Source: DATCHW01 sp963806045
Lineage (GTDB): Bacteria > Bacteroidota > Ignavibacteria > Tepidaquicellales > Tepidaquicellaceae
Length of the DNA: 64,000 nucleotides
Direction of reading: 5' to 3'
Assembly (NCBI GenBank): GCA_963806045.1
Contig: CAWDWP010000004.1
Span: forward strand, 62,001 to 126,000
Positions 8,878-19,195 of this stretch are shown here, one piece after another. The notes under the pieces were generated by a model. That model ran no database searches. It was not told the origin of the DNA and was given only the letters and a program-made list of their open reading frames with translations. A program made the position numbers and the translations under genes. Numbering within the stretch: the first letter of the stretch is position 1; each line of letters starts with the position of its first letter.

Positions 8878-9690
8878 TTGAAAAGAATAATCCTGATCTT
8901 CACGTGCATTATAAGTTTTTCCAATATTTTCGCACAGGAAAAAATTTTGGAAGTCGGTGAGGAACTTACTTATAAAGTATATTATCATTTTATTAAACTT
9001 GGCGAAGTAAATCTTAAAATTACCGATAAATACAAGGAAGATGATTTAATGGTTTACACTGCAACGGCGAGTATAAAAAGCTATGAAGGTGTTCCATTCG
9101 TAAATTTGAATTATAAGTTTTTGACAAAGATGTGTTATAAAAACAATGAATTATATCCGATTTATTTCAGTGCAACTGAATTTAAAAAGAAATCTGCTGA
9201 AGCAAGATATAATTCAATTACAATTTCAGATTATTATTTTGATCATGAAAATAATTTTTTGAAGATTACCCGCCAAACTGATATGGTACTCGAGCGGGAT
9301 GACACTATTAAATTCGATAAAATGCCGAAATATCAGGACGGATTATCTGTTTTTTATAATGCAAGGGTTGGCTCTATAAAACCCAAGCCTTATAGAATAC
9401 CCGTTTATATGAATGAAGAAGAATCTAATGTAAATTACTCTTTTAATATGAATGAAGATGTAGTTTCAATCGAAGGTACAGATTATGACATATCGACGAT
9501 TAAAATTGAAGGTATCGCTTTATTCAAGAAAGCCATATTTGGTCTAACCGGTGAATTCACAGGGTGGTTATCAAAAGATTTATCCAGGGTTCCTGTCAAA
9601 GCTCAGTTCAACGTACTAATCGGGAAAATTACAATGGAACTCTCATCTTACAAAAAAGCCGGTTGGAAACCTCCAAAATTTGTTAATTAG
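8878..9690 (+). CDS. DUF3108 domain exported protein
   Basis: 270 residues from a TTG start. Residues 1-19 form a signal peptide (KRIILIFTCIISFSNIFA) with cleavage before QE. The rest is β-rich with the DUF3108 pattern: VGEELTYKVYYHFIKLGEVNL at the mature N-terminus and a closing GKITMELSSYKKAGWKPP. These proteins are periplasmic or outer-membrane-associated and of unknown function, often near LolA-like genes, as here. It follows the S41 protease by 58 bases and precedes lolA, so it belongs to an envelope cluster. Confidence 0.75.
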   Translation: MKRIILIFTCIISFSNIFAQEKILEVGEELTYKVYYHFIKLGEVNLKITDKYKEDDLMVYTATASIKSYEGVPFVNLNYKFLTKMCYKNNELYPIYFSATEFKKKSAEARYNSITISDYYFDHENNFLKITRQTDMVLERDDTIKFDKMPKYQDGLSVFYNARVGSIKPKPYRIPVYMNEEESNVNYSFNMNEDVVSIEGTDYDISTIKIEGIALFKKAIFGLTGEFTGWLSKDLSRVPVKAQFNVLIGKITMELSSYKKAGWKPPKFVN

Positions 9691-9759
9691 CTATTTAATT
9701 CTTGATTGAATAGATAGTAATTAATCATTATTTTAAATATTTATAAGTTTTAAAAATAT

Positions 9760-10387
9760 ATGAGAAAAGTCAGCTTAATATTAGTATTTTCTATCAGTTT
9801 TCATTGTAAATTCATTATTTGCACAGGATGCTCAGGAAATTATACATAAGGTTCAGGCAAAATATAAAGGAATAAAAGATGCCAAAGCCGGATTTTCACA
9901 AACCGTAAAGCCAAAATCGGGGAAGTCTCAATCTTCCTCCGGAACTATTTATATTCAAAAAGAAAATAAATATAGGATTGAATCTAAAGACCAGGTCGTT
10001 GTTACGGATGGTGTAACTTCCTGGTCATATTCTGCAAAGAAAAAGCAGGTTGTGATTGATAATTACAAGGAAAGCGGAAATACATTTTCTCCAAATAAAT
10101 ATCTTTTTGATTATCCCGAAAATTTTTATTCGGATTTTGACGGCGAAGAAAATGTAGCGGGTACGGACTGCTATGTATTAAAACTTACTCCCAGAAATAA
10201 AGCAGCAGTGAAATCCGCCAGAATCTGGGTTGATAAAGAAGAATCATTGATAAGGAAAATCTTTATAGTTACAAACGAATCATCCACAACTTATTCATTA
10301 AAAAATATTGTTCTCGATCCCGGTTTAGGTTCTTCAAGGTTTTCTTTTTCGACTCCTTCCGGAGTTGAAGAAATTGATTTAAGATAG
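9760..10387 (+). CDS. lolA: Outer membrane lipoprotein carrier protein LolA family (one frame break)
   Basis: With one T removed from the TTTT run at 9798-9801, the frame from ATG 9760 reads through a signal peptide (MRKVSLILVFSISF, then IVNSLFAQ) into a ~208-residue LolA-like protein: IIHKVQAKYKGIKDAKAGFSQ, SGTIYIQKENKYRIE, SWSYSAKKKQVVI, and FDGEENVAGTDCYVLKLTP. LolA carries lipoproteins through the periplasm to the outer membrane; the incomplete-barrel fold accepts acyl chains. The downstream part alone (from 10052) would lack a signal peptide, which argues that the break is artefactual. Neighbours are envelope genes. Confidence 0.85.
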
Positions 10388-10442
10388 TTGGTAATAATCG
10401 TTCGGTTATTTGTTTTAGTATAGTTTATTTTCATATTTAGTA

Positions 10443-11465
10443 TTGAGTAAAAATTTAAAAAACTTCATTAAATTCTCATTCTTAACTGCCTTGCTGGTAT
10501 TTTTTATGTACCTGGCATTCAAGGGAGTTAAATTCAGTGAACTATTCGAAGCATTAAAAAAGACAAATTATTTATACATTATACTCGGTGCATTTTTCGG
10601 AGTGTACGTGGGTAGCTGGATAAGAGCATTACGCTGGCAGTATTTACTTGACCCCTTAAAAGAAAAAATAAATCTAAACAGTCTTTTTTCTGCTACAATG
10701 ATAGGTTATATGATGAATGCTGCAATACCCAGGGCAGGAGAACTGACAAGACCGCTTTTAATCGCAAAAAAGGAAAATATCTCAAAAGCATCTGCAATAG
10801 GTACAATTGTTGTCGAAAGAATATTCGACATGCTAAGTATGCTTATTGTGTTCGGATTATGCCTGTTTTATTATCGTGAAGAGATTTCACGCGCTTTTGG
10901 TGAATATAATATTGAAGCTATTTCACTTTATACTTCGCTTTTAATTCTTGTCTTTGTAATCGCCGTTGTTATTATGCTTTTCAACATCGAAAAAACCGAA
11001 TCAATTGTAGAAAAAATATCAGCAAAATTATTTCCGGAAAAAATTCAGGATAAAATTAAAAAAATGTTTATTTCACTGATAAATGGATTTTTATTCGTGA
11101 AATATCCAAAAAGTTATTTCAAGATATTTATAACAACTGTATTGTTGTGGGTATCATATGTTTTAGCAACTTATATTGCATTTTATGCATTTAATGATAT
11201 TCAAATGAATAAATTAAATATTTTTGATGCTAATATCGTACTTACGATGACTACGTTTGCGATGACTATTCCGCTTCCAGGAAATTCCGCAGGAACTTAT
11301 CATTTTTTTGTTAAAACAGCTTTAGTCGGATTTTTTGCTGTCGATAACGAAGTTGCTCTCAGTTACGCAACTGTAAATCACCTGGTTGGTATAATCAGCC
11401 TGGTTTTAATAGGACTTTACTATTCATTAAAAGAAAATTATAAATTAAACACTTTAAAAACCTGA
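10443..11465 (+). CDS. Flippase-like / lysylphosphatidylglycerol synthase-type membrane protein
   Basis: 340 residues, about 8 membrane segments, TTG start. It matches the UPF0104/AglD-like integral membrane domain shared with the MprF N-terminal half: GSWIRALRWQYLL, a central MNAAIPRAGELTRPLLIAKKE region and GTIVVERIFDMLSM, and the late IPLPGNSAGTYHFF segment. Members are thought to move or display lipid-linked groups, but the substrate here cannot be told. There is no attached synthase domain. It ends one base before ugd, so the two are translationally linked and possibly act in one surface-glycan pathway. Confidence 0.8.
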   Translation: MSKNLKNFIKFSFLTALLVFFMYLAFKGVKFSELFEALKKTNYLYIILGAFFGVYVGSWIRALRWQYLLDPLKEKINLNSLFSATMIGYMMNAAIPRAGELTRPLLIAKKENISKASAIGTIVVERIFDMLSMLIVFGLCLFYYREEISRAFGEYNIEAISLYTSLLILVFVIAVVIMLFNIEKTESIVEKISAKLFPEKIQDKIKKMFISLINGFLFVKYPKSYFKIFITTVLLWVSYVLATYIAFYAFNDIQMNKLNIFDANIVLTMTTFAMTIPLPGNSAGTYHFFVKTALVGFFAVDNEVALSYATVNHLVGIISLVLIGLYYSLKENYKLNTLKT

Positions 11466-11466
11466 T

Positions 11467-12777
11467 ATGAATATTGGTGTGATCGGAGCCGGCTATGTCG
11501 GACTTGTTACCGGAACCTGCTTTGCTGAAAGCGGTAATGAAGTTTATTGTATGGATATTAATGAAAAAAACATTGAAAAACTCAGCAAAGGAATATGTAC
11601 GATATTTGAACCACAGCTTCAGGAATTAATTCAGAAAAATATTAAAGAGGAAAGATTATTCTTTACCTCAGACCTCGAAAAAACTGTAGAAAGGTCTGAA
11701 ATTATATTTCTATGCCTTCCAACACCCCCAAATGATGACGGGAGTGCGGATTTATCAAGAGTGCTGGATGTTTCTAAGAAGGTTGCACAATTAATGACTG
11801 AAACCAAAATTATCGTATCCAAAAGTACTGTACCTGTAGGGACCTGTGATAAAATAAAAAAAATATTTAAAGAATATTCGAAGTTTAAAATTGATTATGC
11901 ATTTAATCCGGAATTCCTGAAAGAAGGTGCAGCTGTTCAGGATTTTATGTCTCCTGACCGCGTAGTTGTTGGTTCGACTTCTGCAACTGCCATTGATGCA
12001 ATGAAAGAAATTTATTCGGCTTTTATGAGAACATCAAACAGGTTTATCGTAATGGATGAAAAAAGTGCCGAGATAACTAAATATGCGGCGAACTCAATGC
12101 TTGCAACGAGAATTTCATTTATGAATGATATTGCTGCTTTTTGCGAACAAACCGGAGCGAATATAGATTCAGTCAGAATGGGAATTGCAAGTGATACCAG
12201 AATCGGAGATAAATTTTTATTTGCAGGTGCAGGTTACGGTGGAAGCTGTTTTCCAAAAGACGTAAAAGCACTTATATCAACCGGAGAAGATTTTGGAGTC
12301 GACTTTAAAATATTAAAAGCAGTAGAAGATATAAACAATCATCAGAAATTAGTTTTATTCCATAAGATAAAAAGGCACTTTGGAGAAAAACTTAATAATA
12401 AAAAATTTGCAGTATGGGGTTTGGCTTTTAAACCGAGAACAGACGATATTCGCGAAGCCCCTGCAATAGCTATAATTGAAAAACTACTCGAAGAAGGTTG
12501 TAAGGTATTGGTTAATGATCCGGTAGCAATGGAGAATTGTAAAAATTATTTTAAAAATACGAATTATAAAATAAAATTCTGTGAAAATTATTATGACACT
12601 TTAAAAGATGCAGATGCGATGATATTAGTAACAGAATGGAATGAATATCGCAAACCTGATTTCAACAAAATGAAATCTCTGATGAAATCGCCTGTTATAT
12701 TTGACGGAAGAAATATTTACAATCCGAAACTACTTAAAGAAAAGAAGTTTGTATATTATGGAATAGGTAAGGCATAA
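11467..12777 (+). CDS. ugd: UDP-glucose/GDP-mannose 6-dehydrogenase
   Basis: 436 residues. N-terminal Rossmann motif GAGYVGLVTGTCFAESG (residues 7-23), central KYAANSMLATRISFMNDIAAFCE helix, catalytic Cys in GYGGSCFPKDV near residue 258, and the C-terminal UDP-binding domain with WGLAFKPRTDDIREAP. It oxidises the C6 hydroxyl of UDP-glucose twice to the uronic acid, a precursor for surface polysaccharide. Specificity for UDP-glucose is inferred from the closest family; GDP-mannose and UDP-N-acetyl sugars are alternatives. It is followed by a strong hairpin terminator. Confidence 0.9.
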   Translation: MNIGVIGAGYVGLVTGTCFAESGNEVYCMDINEKNIEKLSKGICTIFEPQLQELIQKNIKEERLFFTSDLEKTVERSEIIFLCLPTPPNDDGSADLSRVLDVSKKVAQLMTETKIIVSKSTVPVGTCDKIKKIFKEYSKFKIDYAFNPEFLKEGAAVQDFMSPDRVVVGSTSATAIDAMKEIYSAFMRTSNRFIVMDEKSAEITKYAANSMLATRISFMNDIAAFCEQTGANIDSVRMGIASDTRIGDKFLFAGAGYGGSCFPKDVKALISTGEDFGVDFKILKAVEDINNHQKLVLFHKIKRHFGEKLNNKKFAVWGLAFKPRTDDIREAPAIAIIEKLLEEGCKVLVNDPVAMENCKNYFKNTNYKIKFCENYYDTLKDADAMILVTEWNEYRKPDFNKMKSLMKSPVIFDGRNIYNPKLLKEKKFVYYGIGKA

Positions 12778-12792
12778 TATTTTGGTTTTTCG

Positions 12793-12827
12793 AAAAAGCC
12801 CCTGAATTATTCAGGGGCTTTTTTTTA
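12793..12827. terminator. Bidirectional intrinsic terminator between ugd and the deiminase
   Basis: The stem AGCCCCTGA (12797-12805) pairs with TCAGGGGCT (12811-12819) around a 5-base loop. An A tract lies on the left and a T tract on the right, so it can serve both converging genes. Confidence 0.9.
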
Positions 12828-12837
12828 AAATTAAAAA

Positions 12838-14570
12838 TTATTTAATTAACAGCATCCTCTTCGTGTCTTTCCAGCCATTGGATTCAATCGAATAAAAATA
12901 TACACCGCTCGGCAGATTTTTCCCGTTAAAGTTTATAGAGTATTGTCCCTGATTTTGAACTCCGTTTACTAAAGTTCGCGATTTCTTTTCCGGTAATATC
13001 TAATATTTTCAGGGAAACAAAATCTTTCTTCTCTATATAATAAGAAATTTGAGTCGGAGGGTTAAAAGGATTTGGATAGTTCTGATATAAAGTATAATAG
13101 TATAATTTATTTTCATTTCCGGTTATACCTGTCGTATTCGTAACAAGAAATTTATAAAAACCAACCGGTGCAGTTAAGGGTTTAGATACCGTCCTGCCGT
13201 TATTTGAATTTGCTGTAATATAATAATATACTTTTGTATTTAATGGTTGATTGGGTATATAAGCTTTGAATGTATCTGCTGTAGAAGTCATATTCACCAT
13301 ATTGAATCCTGAAAGTGTATCTATAGTCCAATACATTTTTGCATTTGCAATTCCACCTTTTGATTTTATAAAAGCTTTTACTTCATATGGAGATGTAGTA
13401 TTGGAAGTATTTCTTAAAAATGCATGAGATATAAATATCGGATTGAGAACACCAATTTCTTTATTAATACAGTGAATTGCTCCCAAAGATGGAATAATAG
13501 TTGTGCAATTTATTCCGATAACTTTATATCCCGGGAGATTTTCACGGTAAATTCGTAAAGCAGTTGTATCCTGTGACACCCCATAAATAGGGACTATAAC
13601 AAGTTTTATTTACAAAAGTTGAATTAGTATATGTAAAATAATCTCCTGTTGGAGGGTAATATCCGTTATCAGAAGGCATTGGAATTCTTACAACTTTAAA
13701 TGGTCTTCCAAAACAAGTCTGATAATTATTTAAAATATATTGGAGGTTTAATTCAATCTGTGGTCCGTCTGCAACTCCGGCAGGATATTGACCAACCATA
13801 ATTGTTTCTTCATCGAGAAGTTTCATATGCATATCTATGTGATGAATTCCGTCATAAGGAAGTGTTTCCATAAAGCAATATCTGTTAAGCCCCATATATT
13901 TTTTCATTATAGTATCAATTTCCGCTATTGTATGTGAAGGATTCTCGTTAACAATCAATTTCGATGAAAATCCTAGAATTGTTTCCGTCAACCATAAAGT
14001 TTCCGCCTGTAGCAGTTAAATTATTGGGAGCGGTAGTTGTTTGATATAATGGTAAATTAAGATAATTAGCTAACAAATGCCGGAACAACATCATCAAGCG
14101 GTCTTGGTCTGTTATAAATCCAGTCAATCAGTTTTAAGCTGTCACAAATATTTGAATATACGCACCAGGGACCATAATCGCGGCACCAGATAGAATTAAA
14201 ACCCGTTATTAAAAATTTCAAATTAATCAGAGGTACACCCTGACTCGTTAAATATGATTTTACTGAATTAGAATCGCTGCACACAATATAAACCAAACCT
14301 TCCGATTGAGCACCGACTAACAATCTGACTTAAATATTGGATGTGATGATGATGTTACCACGTAATCATTATTCCCTGAAGCTCTTCCCACTCTGCCATT
14401 GTCCTGACAGGCGTAGGAGGAGGATTAATGTCCCTGGGATTAGACGAAGGGGGAGTGTATGTTTTTAATAATTCTTTTTCCTGTTCAGTTAAATACCTCG
14501 GTAAATCCTGTGAATATAAATTTTGTGAAAGTAAAACTGAAAAAATTGCAAAAATAAAAATTAATCTCAT
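12838..14570 (-). CDS. Secreted agmatine/peptidylarginine deiminase-like protein with T9SS signal (frame broken at least five times)
   Basis: The pieces share one order and add up to ~575 residues. A signal peptide (MRLIFIFAIFSVLLSQNLYS) leads into a deiminase fold: SIWCRDYGPW (Asp of the RDYG motif), a GGNFM substrate loop, HHIDMHMKLLDE (catalytic His-x-Asp), and LGAIHCINKEIG (candidate nucleophile Cys). An Ig-like region follows, then a C-terminal sorting domain: YQNYPNPFNP and GVYFYSIESNGWKDTKRMLL. This matches the layout of Porphyromonas PPAD. Single-base breaks lie near 12975, 13601, 13974 and 14071 (each one extra base), plus two or three indels in 14330-14360. Substrate is undetermined. 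Confidence 0.8.
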
Positions 14571-14588
14571 ATTATTATTATTTTTAAC

Positions 14589-15560
14589 TTAAATAGGGTT
14601 GTTTGTGTTTAAATACGTTTTAACATAATCGGTCACTGCATTTTCAATATTTGTCAAAGGTTTTTTATATCCGGCATTTAAAATTTTTGTAATATCTGCT
14701 TTGGTGAAGTCCTGATATTTCTCTTTAAGTGAATCCGGCATATCAAAATATTCTATGTTTTCTTTTATTCCAAGGACTTTAAAAATTGGTTTTATAAGGC
14801 TGTTAAAAGAGTTTGCTTCACCGGTTCCAATGTTATAGATACCATTTAAATTCTTATTATCATTGAAAAACAAAGTCATATCCACAGCATCTTTGACATA
14901 TATAAAATCTCTTTTCTGTTCTCCATCGCCATATTGTGATGCGGTAGTCTTAAATAAACGTGCTTGTCCGGTTTCTTTGATTTGCTGGAAACATTTATGA
15001 ACCACACTGCGCATATCTTTTTTATGGTATTCATTCGGTCCATAAACATTAAAATATTTTAATCCTACAATCTTATCCAGATGACCATTATCCTTTGCCC
15101 ATTTGTCGAACATATGTTTTGAAAAGCCATATCCATTTAAAGGTCTTAAATTATCAAGGTTGGTTTCATCATCTTTGTAGCCATTTTCTCCTGAGCCATA
15201 TGTTGCGGCAGAAGATGCATAAATGAATCTTACATCATATTCCAAAGCACCGAGGCATAATTCTTTTGAATATTCATAATTATTCTGAAAGAGATATTTA
15301 AAGTCTTTTTTGGTAGTTGAACTGCAGGCTCCAAGATGAAATATTGTTTCCAGTTTTCCCTGCTCAAGTATATCTTCAAATATATCTTCAATGAATTCAT
15401 CCCTGTCGAATACATCAATAAAATTTAAGGAAATTAAATTTTTGTATTTATCATTTTTACCGAAATGGTCAACAATAATAATGTCCTTGATACCCATCTG
15501 ATTTAAACGCCAAATCAAGGCACTTCCGATAAAACCAGCACCGCCAGTTACGATAATCAT
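14589..15560 (-). CDS. hldD: ADP-L-glycero-D-manno-heptose 6-epimerase
   Basis: 323 residues, the usual HldD length. Short-chain dehydrogenase fold with NAD(P) motif GGAGFIGS (residues 6-13), Ser/Ala cluster ASSAATYG (115-122), catalytic pair Y144-x3-K148 in YGFSKHMFDKW, and the family-specific YGPNEYHKKDMRSVVHK plus YGDGEQKRDFIYVKDAV. It converts ADP-D,D-heptose to ADP-L,D-heptose for the LPS inner core, so the organism makes a heptose-containing LPS. The reading frame is intact. Probably in one minus-strand unit with polA and the NUDIX gene. Confidence 0.93.
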   Translation of the reverse strand: MIIVTGGAGFIGSALIWRLNQMGIKDIIIVDHFGKNDKYKNLISLNFIDVFDRDEFIEDIFEDILEQGKLETIFHLGACSSTTKKDFKYLFQNNYEYSKELCLGALEYDVRFIYASSAATYGSGENGYKDDETNLDNLRPLNGYGFSKHMFDKWAKDNGHLDKIVGLKYFNVYGPNEYHKKDMRSVVHKCFQQIKETGQARLFKTTASQYGDGEQKRDFIYVKDAVDMTLFFNDNKNLNGIYNIGTGEANSFNSLIKPIFKVLGIKENIEYFDMPDSLKEKYQDFTKADITKILNAGYKKPLTNIENAVTDYVKTYLNTNNPI

Positions 15561-15596
15561 AATTAAGTAATTTTGTTTGTAAAAATATCTTTTATT

Positions 15597-16067
15597 TTAC
15601 TCGTGTTTATTTCTAATATATGTTTTTTCCGGATTTATATTTTCTAAAGTACGATTGATTTCCGTTAGATTCTCCTTTTGACTTACCCAATGTATCTTTT
15701 TTACAGCTTCATTAATTTCAAACCATCCGGATTCAGAATGCTCATCAGATATTACAACATCTTTATATTCAACTTCTGCAAGAAACAGCGGAATGATGTT
15801 TATGCTGTCATTCTTATAAGTATAAAATTGTGTAACATTTGGAAGAACAAAAAATCTTATTGGCCGTTAATCCCGTTTCCTCTTTCAATTCTCTTAAAGC
15901 CGTCTCAAAGCTTTTTCATTTTCTTCAATCCTTCCTGTAACAATCTGCCAAATTCCCGGATGAACCTTATTATCATTGCTTCTTTTCAAAAGAAGAAATT
16001 TAATCTCTCCTTTTTTACGAGCATAAATATAACATTCTATAAATTGTGATTTGATTTCCGACATCAT
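15597..16067 (-). CDS. NUDIX hydrolase (one frame break)
   Basis: ATG at 16067 (or the adjacent ATG at 16064) opens MSEIKSQFIECYIYARKKGE, then LLKRSNDNKVHPGIWQIVTGRIEENEKA. Adding one base in the AAA at about 15906-15908 (TTT on the coding strand) restores the complete Nudix box, GRIEENEKAFETALRELKEE followed by TG, and a normal C-terminus to the TAA at 15597-15599. The total is ~157 residues, typical for a small dATP/8-oxo-dGTP or dihydroneopterin-triphosphate pyrophosphatase. Substrate unknown. It lies 43 bases downstream of polA and 36 upstream of hldD on the same strand. Confidence 0.82.
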
Positions 16068-16110
16068 TGATTCGAAATTTTAAATTTCTAATTTAAAATT
16101 TAAAATTTTT

Positions 16111-18990
16111 TTAGTGTGCATCAAACCAGTTTTTACCATACCCAATATCCACTTCAATCGGTACATTCAGTTTTATTGCATTTTTCATATTCCGGGTAAC
16201 AATCTTTTTAACTTCCTCTAGTTCATCTTTAAAGACTTCGAATACTAATTCGTCGTGAACCTGAAGTAGCATTTTAGATTTTAGTTTATTCTTCCTGAAA
16301 TCTTCAAAAATATTAATCATTGCAATTTTTATCATATCAGCAGCAGTGCCCTGAATAGGCATATTGATTGCTGCTCTTTCATCTTCTGCTCTTGCTGCAG
16401 CATTTTGATTATTTATTTGTTTCAGGTATCTGCGTCTTCCCATTAAAGTTTGAACATAACCGTTATCCCGTGCAAATTTCTTAGTCTTTTCCATATAATC
16501 TCTCACTTTCGGATATTTCTCAAAATATCTGTCAATTATAGCTTTTGCTTCAGAGTTTCTCATTTCAAGTCTGTTGGCTAAACCGAATGCACCAATACCG
16601 TAAATTATTCCAAAGTTAACTTCTTTTGCTTTTCGCCGCATATTTTTTGTTACATCCTTTTTCGACTGAACATTGAATATTTTTATTGCAGTTTCCATAT
16701 GTATATCGTGTTCACGTTTAAATGCATTTATCATATTTTCATCGTTTGAATAATGTGCCATAATTCTTAACTCAATCTGGGAATAGTCGGCGGATAAAAT
16801 ATAATTATCTTTTTCTCGCGGAATGAATGCTTTACGTATGCTTCTTCCTGCATCTGACCTAATTGGTATATTTTGCAGGTTTGGATTAATGCTCGATAAT
16901 CTTCCGGTTGCCGCAATAATCTGAATATAGGAAGTATGTATATTTCCTGTCTTTGGGTTTATCGATTTTGCAAGTCCTTCTGTATATGTGCTTTTTAGTT
17001 TTGACAGCATCCTGTATTCAACAAGCAGCGGAGCAATCTCGTGCTGGTTTTTCAATTCTTCAAGTACTCTTACATCAGTTGAGAAACCGGTTTTAGTTTT
17101 TTTAGTAGGTTTTAATTGTAGTTTTTCAAAAAGAATGTGTGCAAGTTGTTTGGGAGAATTAATATTGAACTCCTCTTCGGCAGCATTATATATTTGTTTT
17201 TCAAAATCCTTAATAAATATTGCAAGTTCACTGTCAATATTTTTCAGAATTTTCTGGTCTATCCTTATACCTTCCCATTGCATTTCAGCAAGAACCTTTA
17301 TCAATGGAAACTCAATTTCCTCGCATAGCTTATAAAGATTAATTTTTTGCAATTCATATCTAAGCCTGTGGAATAACTGCAAAGTTATATCCGCATCTTC
17401 TGCCGCATATTCAGTTATCAATGGAATCGGAACTTTATCCATTGTTATTTCTTCTTTGCCATTTCCTATAAGCTCCCCGATGTGTACCGGAGTATAGTTA
17501 AGATATTTTTCGGAAAGAGTGTCCATTTTATGGTCTCCTCCTTCCGGGTCAAGAATATAACCTGCAATCTGAGTATCAAAATTAATATTTTCTATTTCAA
17601 TACCATAGCTTCTCATAACCAGATAATCAAACTTAACATTCTGTCCTGTTATTTTAATCTTTTTATTTTCAAGTAATGGTTTAATCTTTTCAATAGCGAA
17701 GTTTATATCGACTCCAACCGGAGCATCTTTTTGTTCTTTTGTTTTACTACCAAATAAATCTTCATCAACTGGGGGATTTCCTAATTCGCCAAAAACCGGT
17801 ATGTAAAACGCCATACCCTCCTGATAGGAAAATGACATTCCAACAAGTTTAGTATTGAATGTATCAAGTCCTGTAGTCTCAGTATCAAAACAAATCAACT
17901 CTTCATCGTGGAGTTTTTTAATAAGCCTTAAATACTCATCATTATTTTTTATTGTGAAATACTGATGTTTGATGTCTTTAATTCTCTTAAGAGTTTTTAC
18001 TGTCTCGGGTATATTGACAACAAGATTCTCACCCCCGATTTTCTCACCGAGAATAGAAATATCTAAATCATCTTTTGGCTTTTCAGGTATTAGTTTACCG
18101 GAAGTTATAAATGGTGTATATTTTTTGATAAACGATTTAAACTCAAGTTCTTCGAATAGGGAAATTAGTTTTTTGTAATCTATTTGTTTGATGAATAAAT
18201 CATGGAAATTTTTATGTATAGGTACGTCAGTTTTAATTGTTACGAGCCTCTTTGACAGGAGAGCATCGTTTTTGTATTGAATTAATTTATCTTTCATGCT
18301 CGATTGTTTCATCTTATCAATATTAGCATAGATATTTTCAATTGAGCCGTATTCTCTGATTAATTTACCCGCGGTCACTTCACCCACTCCTTTTACTCCG
18401 GGAACATTATCAGACTGGTCTCCCATCAATCCAAGCACCTCAATAACTTGCGAAGGTTCAACTCCGAATTTCTTTTCAACTCCTTTTATATCGATAATTT
18501 CTACATCAGTAGCTCCTCTGAAAGAACCTCTTGCAGGTTTATACATAAAGGTTTTTTTCGTTACTAATTGCATATAATCTTTATCAGGTGTAACCATATA
18601 ACTATAAACACCCTCTTTCTCAGCCTGCTTAACGAGCGTTCCGATTATATCATCGGCTTCATATCCATCCAGTTCCAGAACCGGAATATTATATGCATTT
18701 ATAACATCTTTTGTTTTCCAAATCTGCATCGGCATATCAGTTGGAATTTCATCTCTTTGTGCTTTATATTTTGGATATTCTTTATGCCGGAAAGTGGGTT
18801 TATCAGTATCGAAACACACAGCAATATGGTCTGGCTTTTCGTCTTCGATTATCTTTATGAGGGAATTGACGAATCCATAAACGGCTGATACATTATGACC
18901 GCTTTTTGTGATTAATGGATTTGATATCATAGCAAAATATGCTCTGTATATCATAGCCATTGCGTCAATTAAAAAGAGTTTCTCGCTCAT
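16111..18990 (-). CDS. polA: DNA polymerase I
   Basis: 959 residues with all three activities. The 5' nuclease domain (1-290) has FDTDKPTFRHKEYPKYKAQR, DGYEADDIIGTL, TPDKDYMQL and GDQSDNVPGVKGVG. The 3'-5' proofreading domain (about 350-550) keeps its acidic residues in CFDTETTGLD, GQNVKFDYLVM and YAAEDADITLQL. The polymerase domain carries motif A (SADYSQIELRIMAHYS), motif B (RRKAKEVNFGIIYGIGAFGL) and motif C (LQVHDELVFE). It acts in Okazaki fragment maturation and repair. The frame is intact over 2.9 kb, unlike its short neighbours. Confidence 0.97.
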   Translation of the reverse strand: MSEKLFLIDAMAMIYRAYFAMISNPLITKSGHNVSAVYGFVNSLIKIIEDEKPDHIAVCFDTDKPTFRHKEYPKYKAQRDEIPTDMPMQIWKTKDVINAYNIPVLELDGYEADDIIGTLVKQAEKEGVYSYMVTPDKDYMQLVTKKTFMYKPARGSFRGATDVEIIDIKGVEKKFGVEPSQVIEVLGLMGDQSDNVPGVKGVGEVTAGKLIREYGSIENIYANIDKMKQSSMKDKLIQYKNDALLSKRLVTIKTDVPIHKNFHDLFIKQIDYKKLISLFEELEFKSFIKKYTPFITSGKLIPEKPKDDLDISILGEKIGGENLVVNIPETVKTLKRIKDIKHQYFTIKNNDEYLRLIKKLHDEELICFDTETTGLDTFNTKLVGMSFSYQEGMAFYIPVFGELGNPPVDEDLFGSKTKEQKDAPVGVDINFAIEKIKPLLENKKIKITGQNVKFDYLVMRSYGIEIENINFDTQIAGYILDPEGGDHKMDTLSEKYLNYTPVHIGELIGNGKEEITMDKVPIPLITEYAAEDADITLQLFHRLRYELQKINLYKLCEEIEFPLIKVLAEMQWEGIRIDQKILKNIDSELAIFIKDFEKQIYNAAEEEFNINSPKQLAHILFEKLQLKPTKKTKTGFSTDVRVLEELKNQHEIAPLLVEYRMLSKLKSTYTEGLAKSINPKTGNIHTSYIQIIAATGRLSSINPNLQNIPIRSDAGRSIRKAFIPREKDNYILSADYSQIELRIMAHYSNDENMINAFKREHDIHMETAIKIFNVQSKKDVTKNMRRKAKEVNFGIIYGIGAFGLANRLEMRNSEAKAIIDRYFEKYPKVRDYMEKTKKFARDNGYVQTLMGRRRYLKQINNQNAAARAEDERAAINMPIQGTAADMIKIAMINIFEDFRKNKLKSKMLLQVHDELVFEVFKDELEEVKKIVTRNMKNAIKLNVPIEVDIGYGKNWFDAH

Positions 18991-19195
18991 AAAACGAAGA
19001 TAAATATTTTATGCATTCAATAAAGTCTTAATTTTAAACTTTTTATACAATATAATAATTTCAATACAGAAAGGGGAGAAAAGATTCCATCTTATCGAAC
19101 GATGAAGTCTATCTTGCTAATCTTGTATTGGTGCTTATTTCTAACTTTAATTAAATATTTAAAAATGCTTATTTGTATGAATTTAATTGTAATAA

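Noticed and set aside
13000..14600. Several separate small secreted proteins on the minus strand
   Set aside because: Signal peptide, deiminase core, Ig-like region and sorting domain occur once each and in order; they are pieces of one gene.
15678..16049. Plus-strand open frame of 123 residues
   Set aside because: It is the antisense shadow of the NUDIX gene, whose minus-strand reading restores a full Nudix box after one base is added.
19000..19195. Short ORF (MKSILLILYWCL...) upstream of galE
   Set aside because: It overlaps galE in another frame, has no recognisable homology and no convincing ribosome-binding site.
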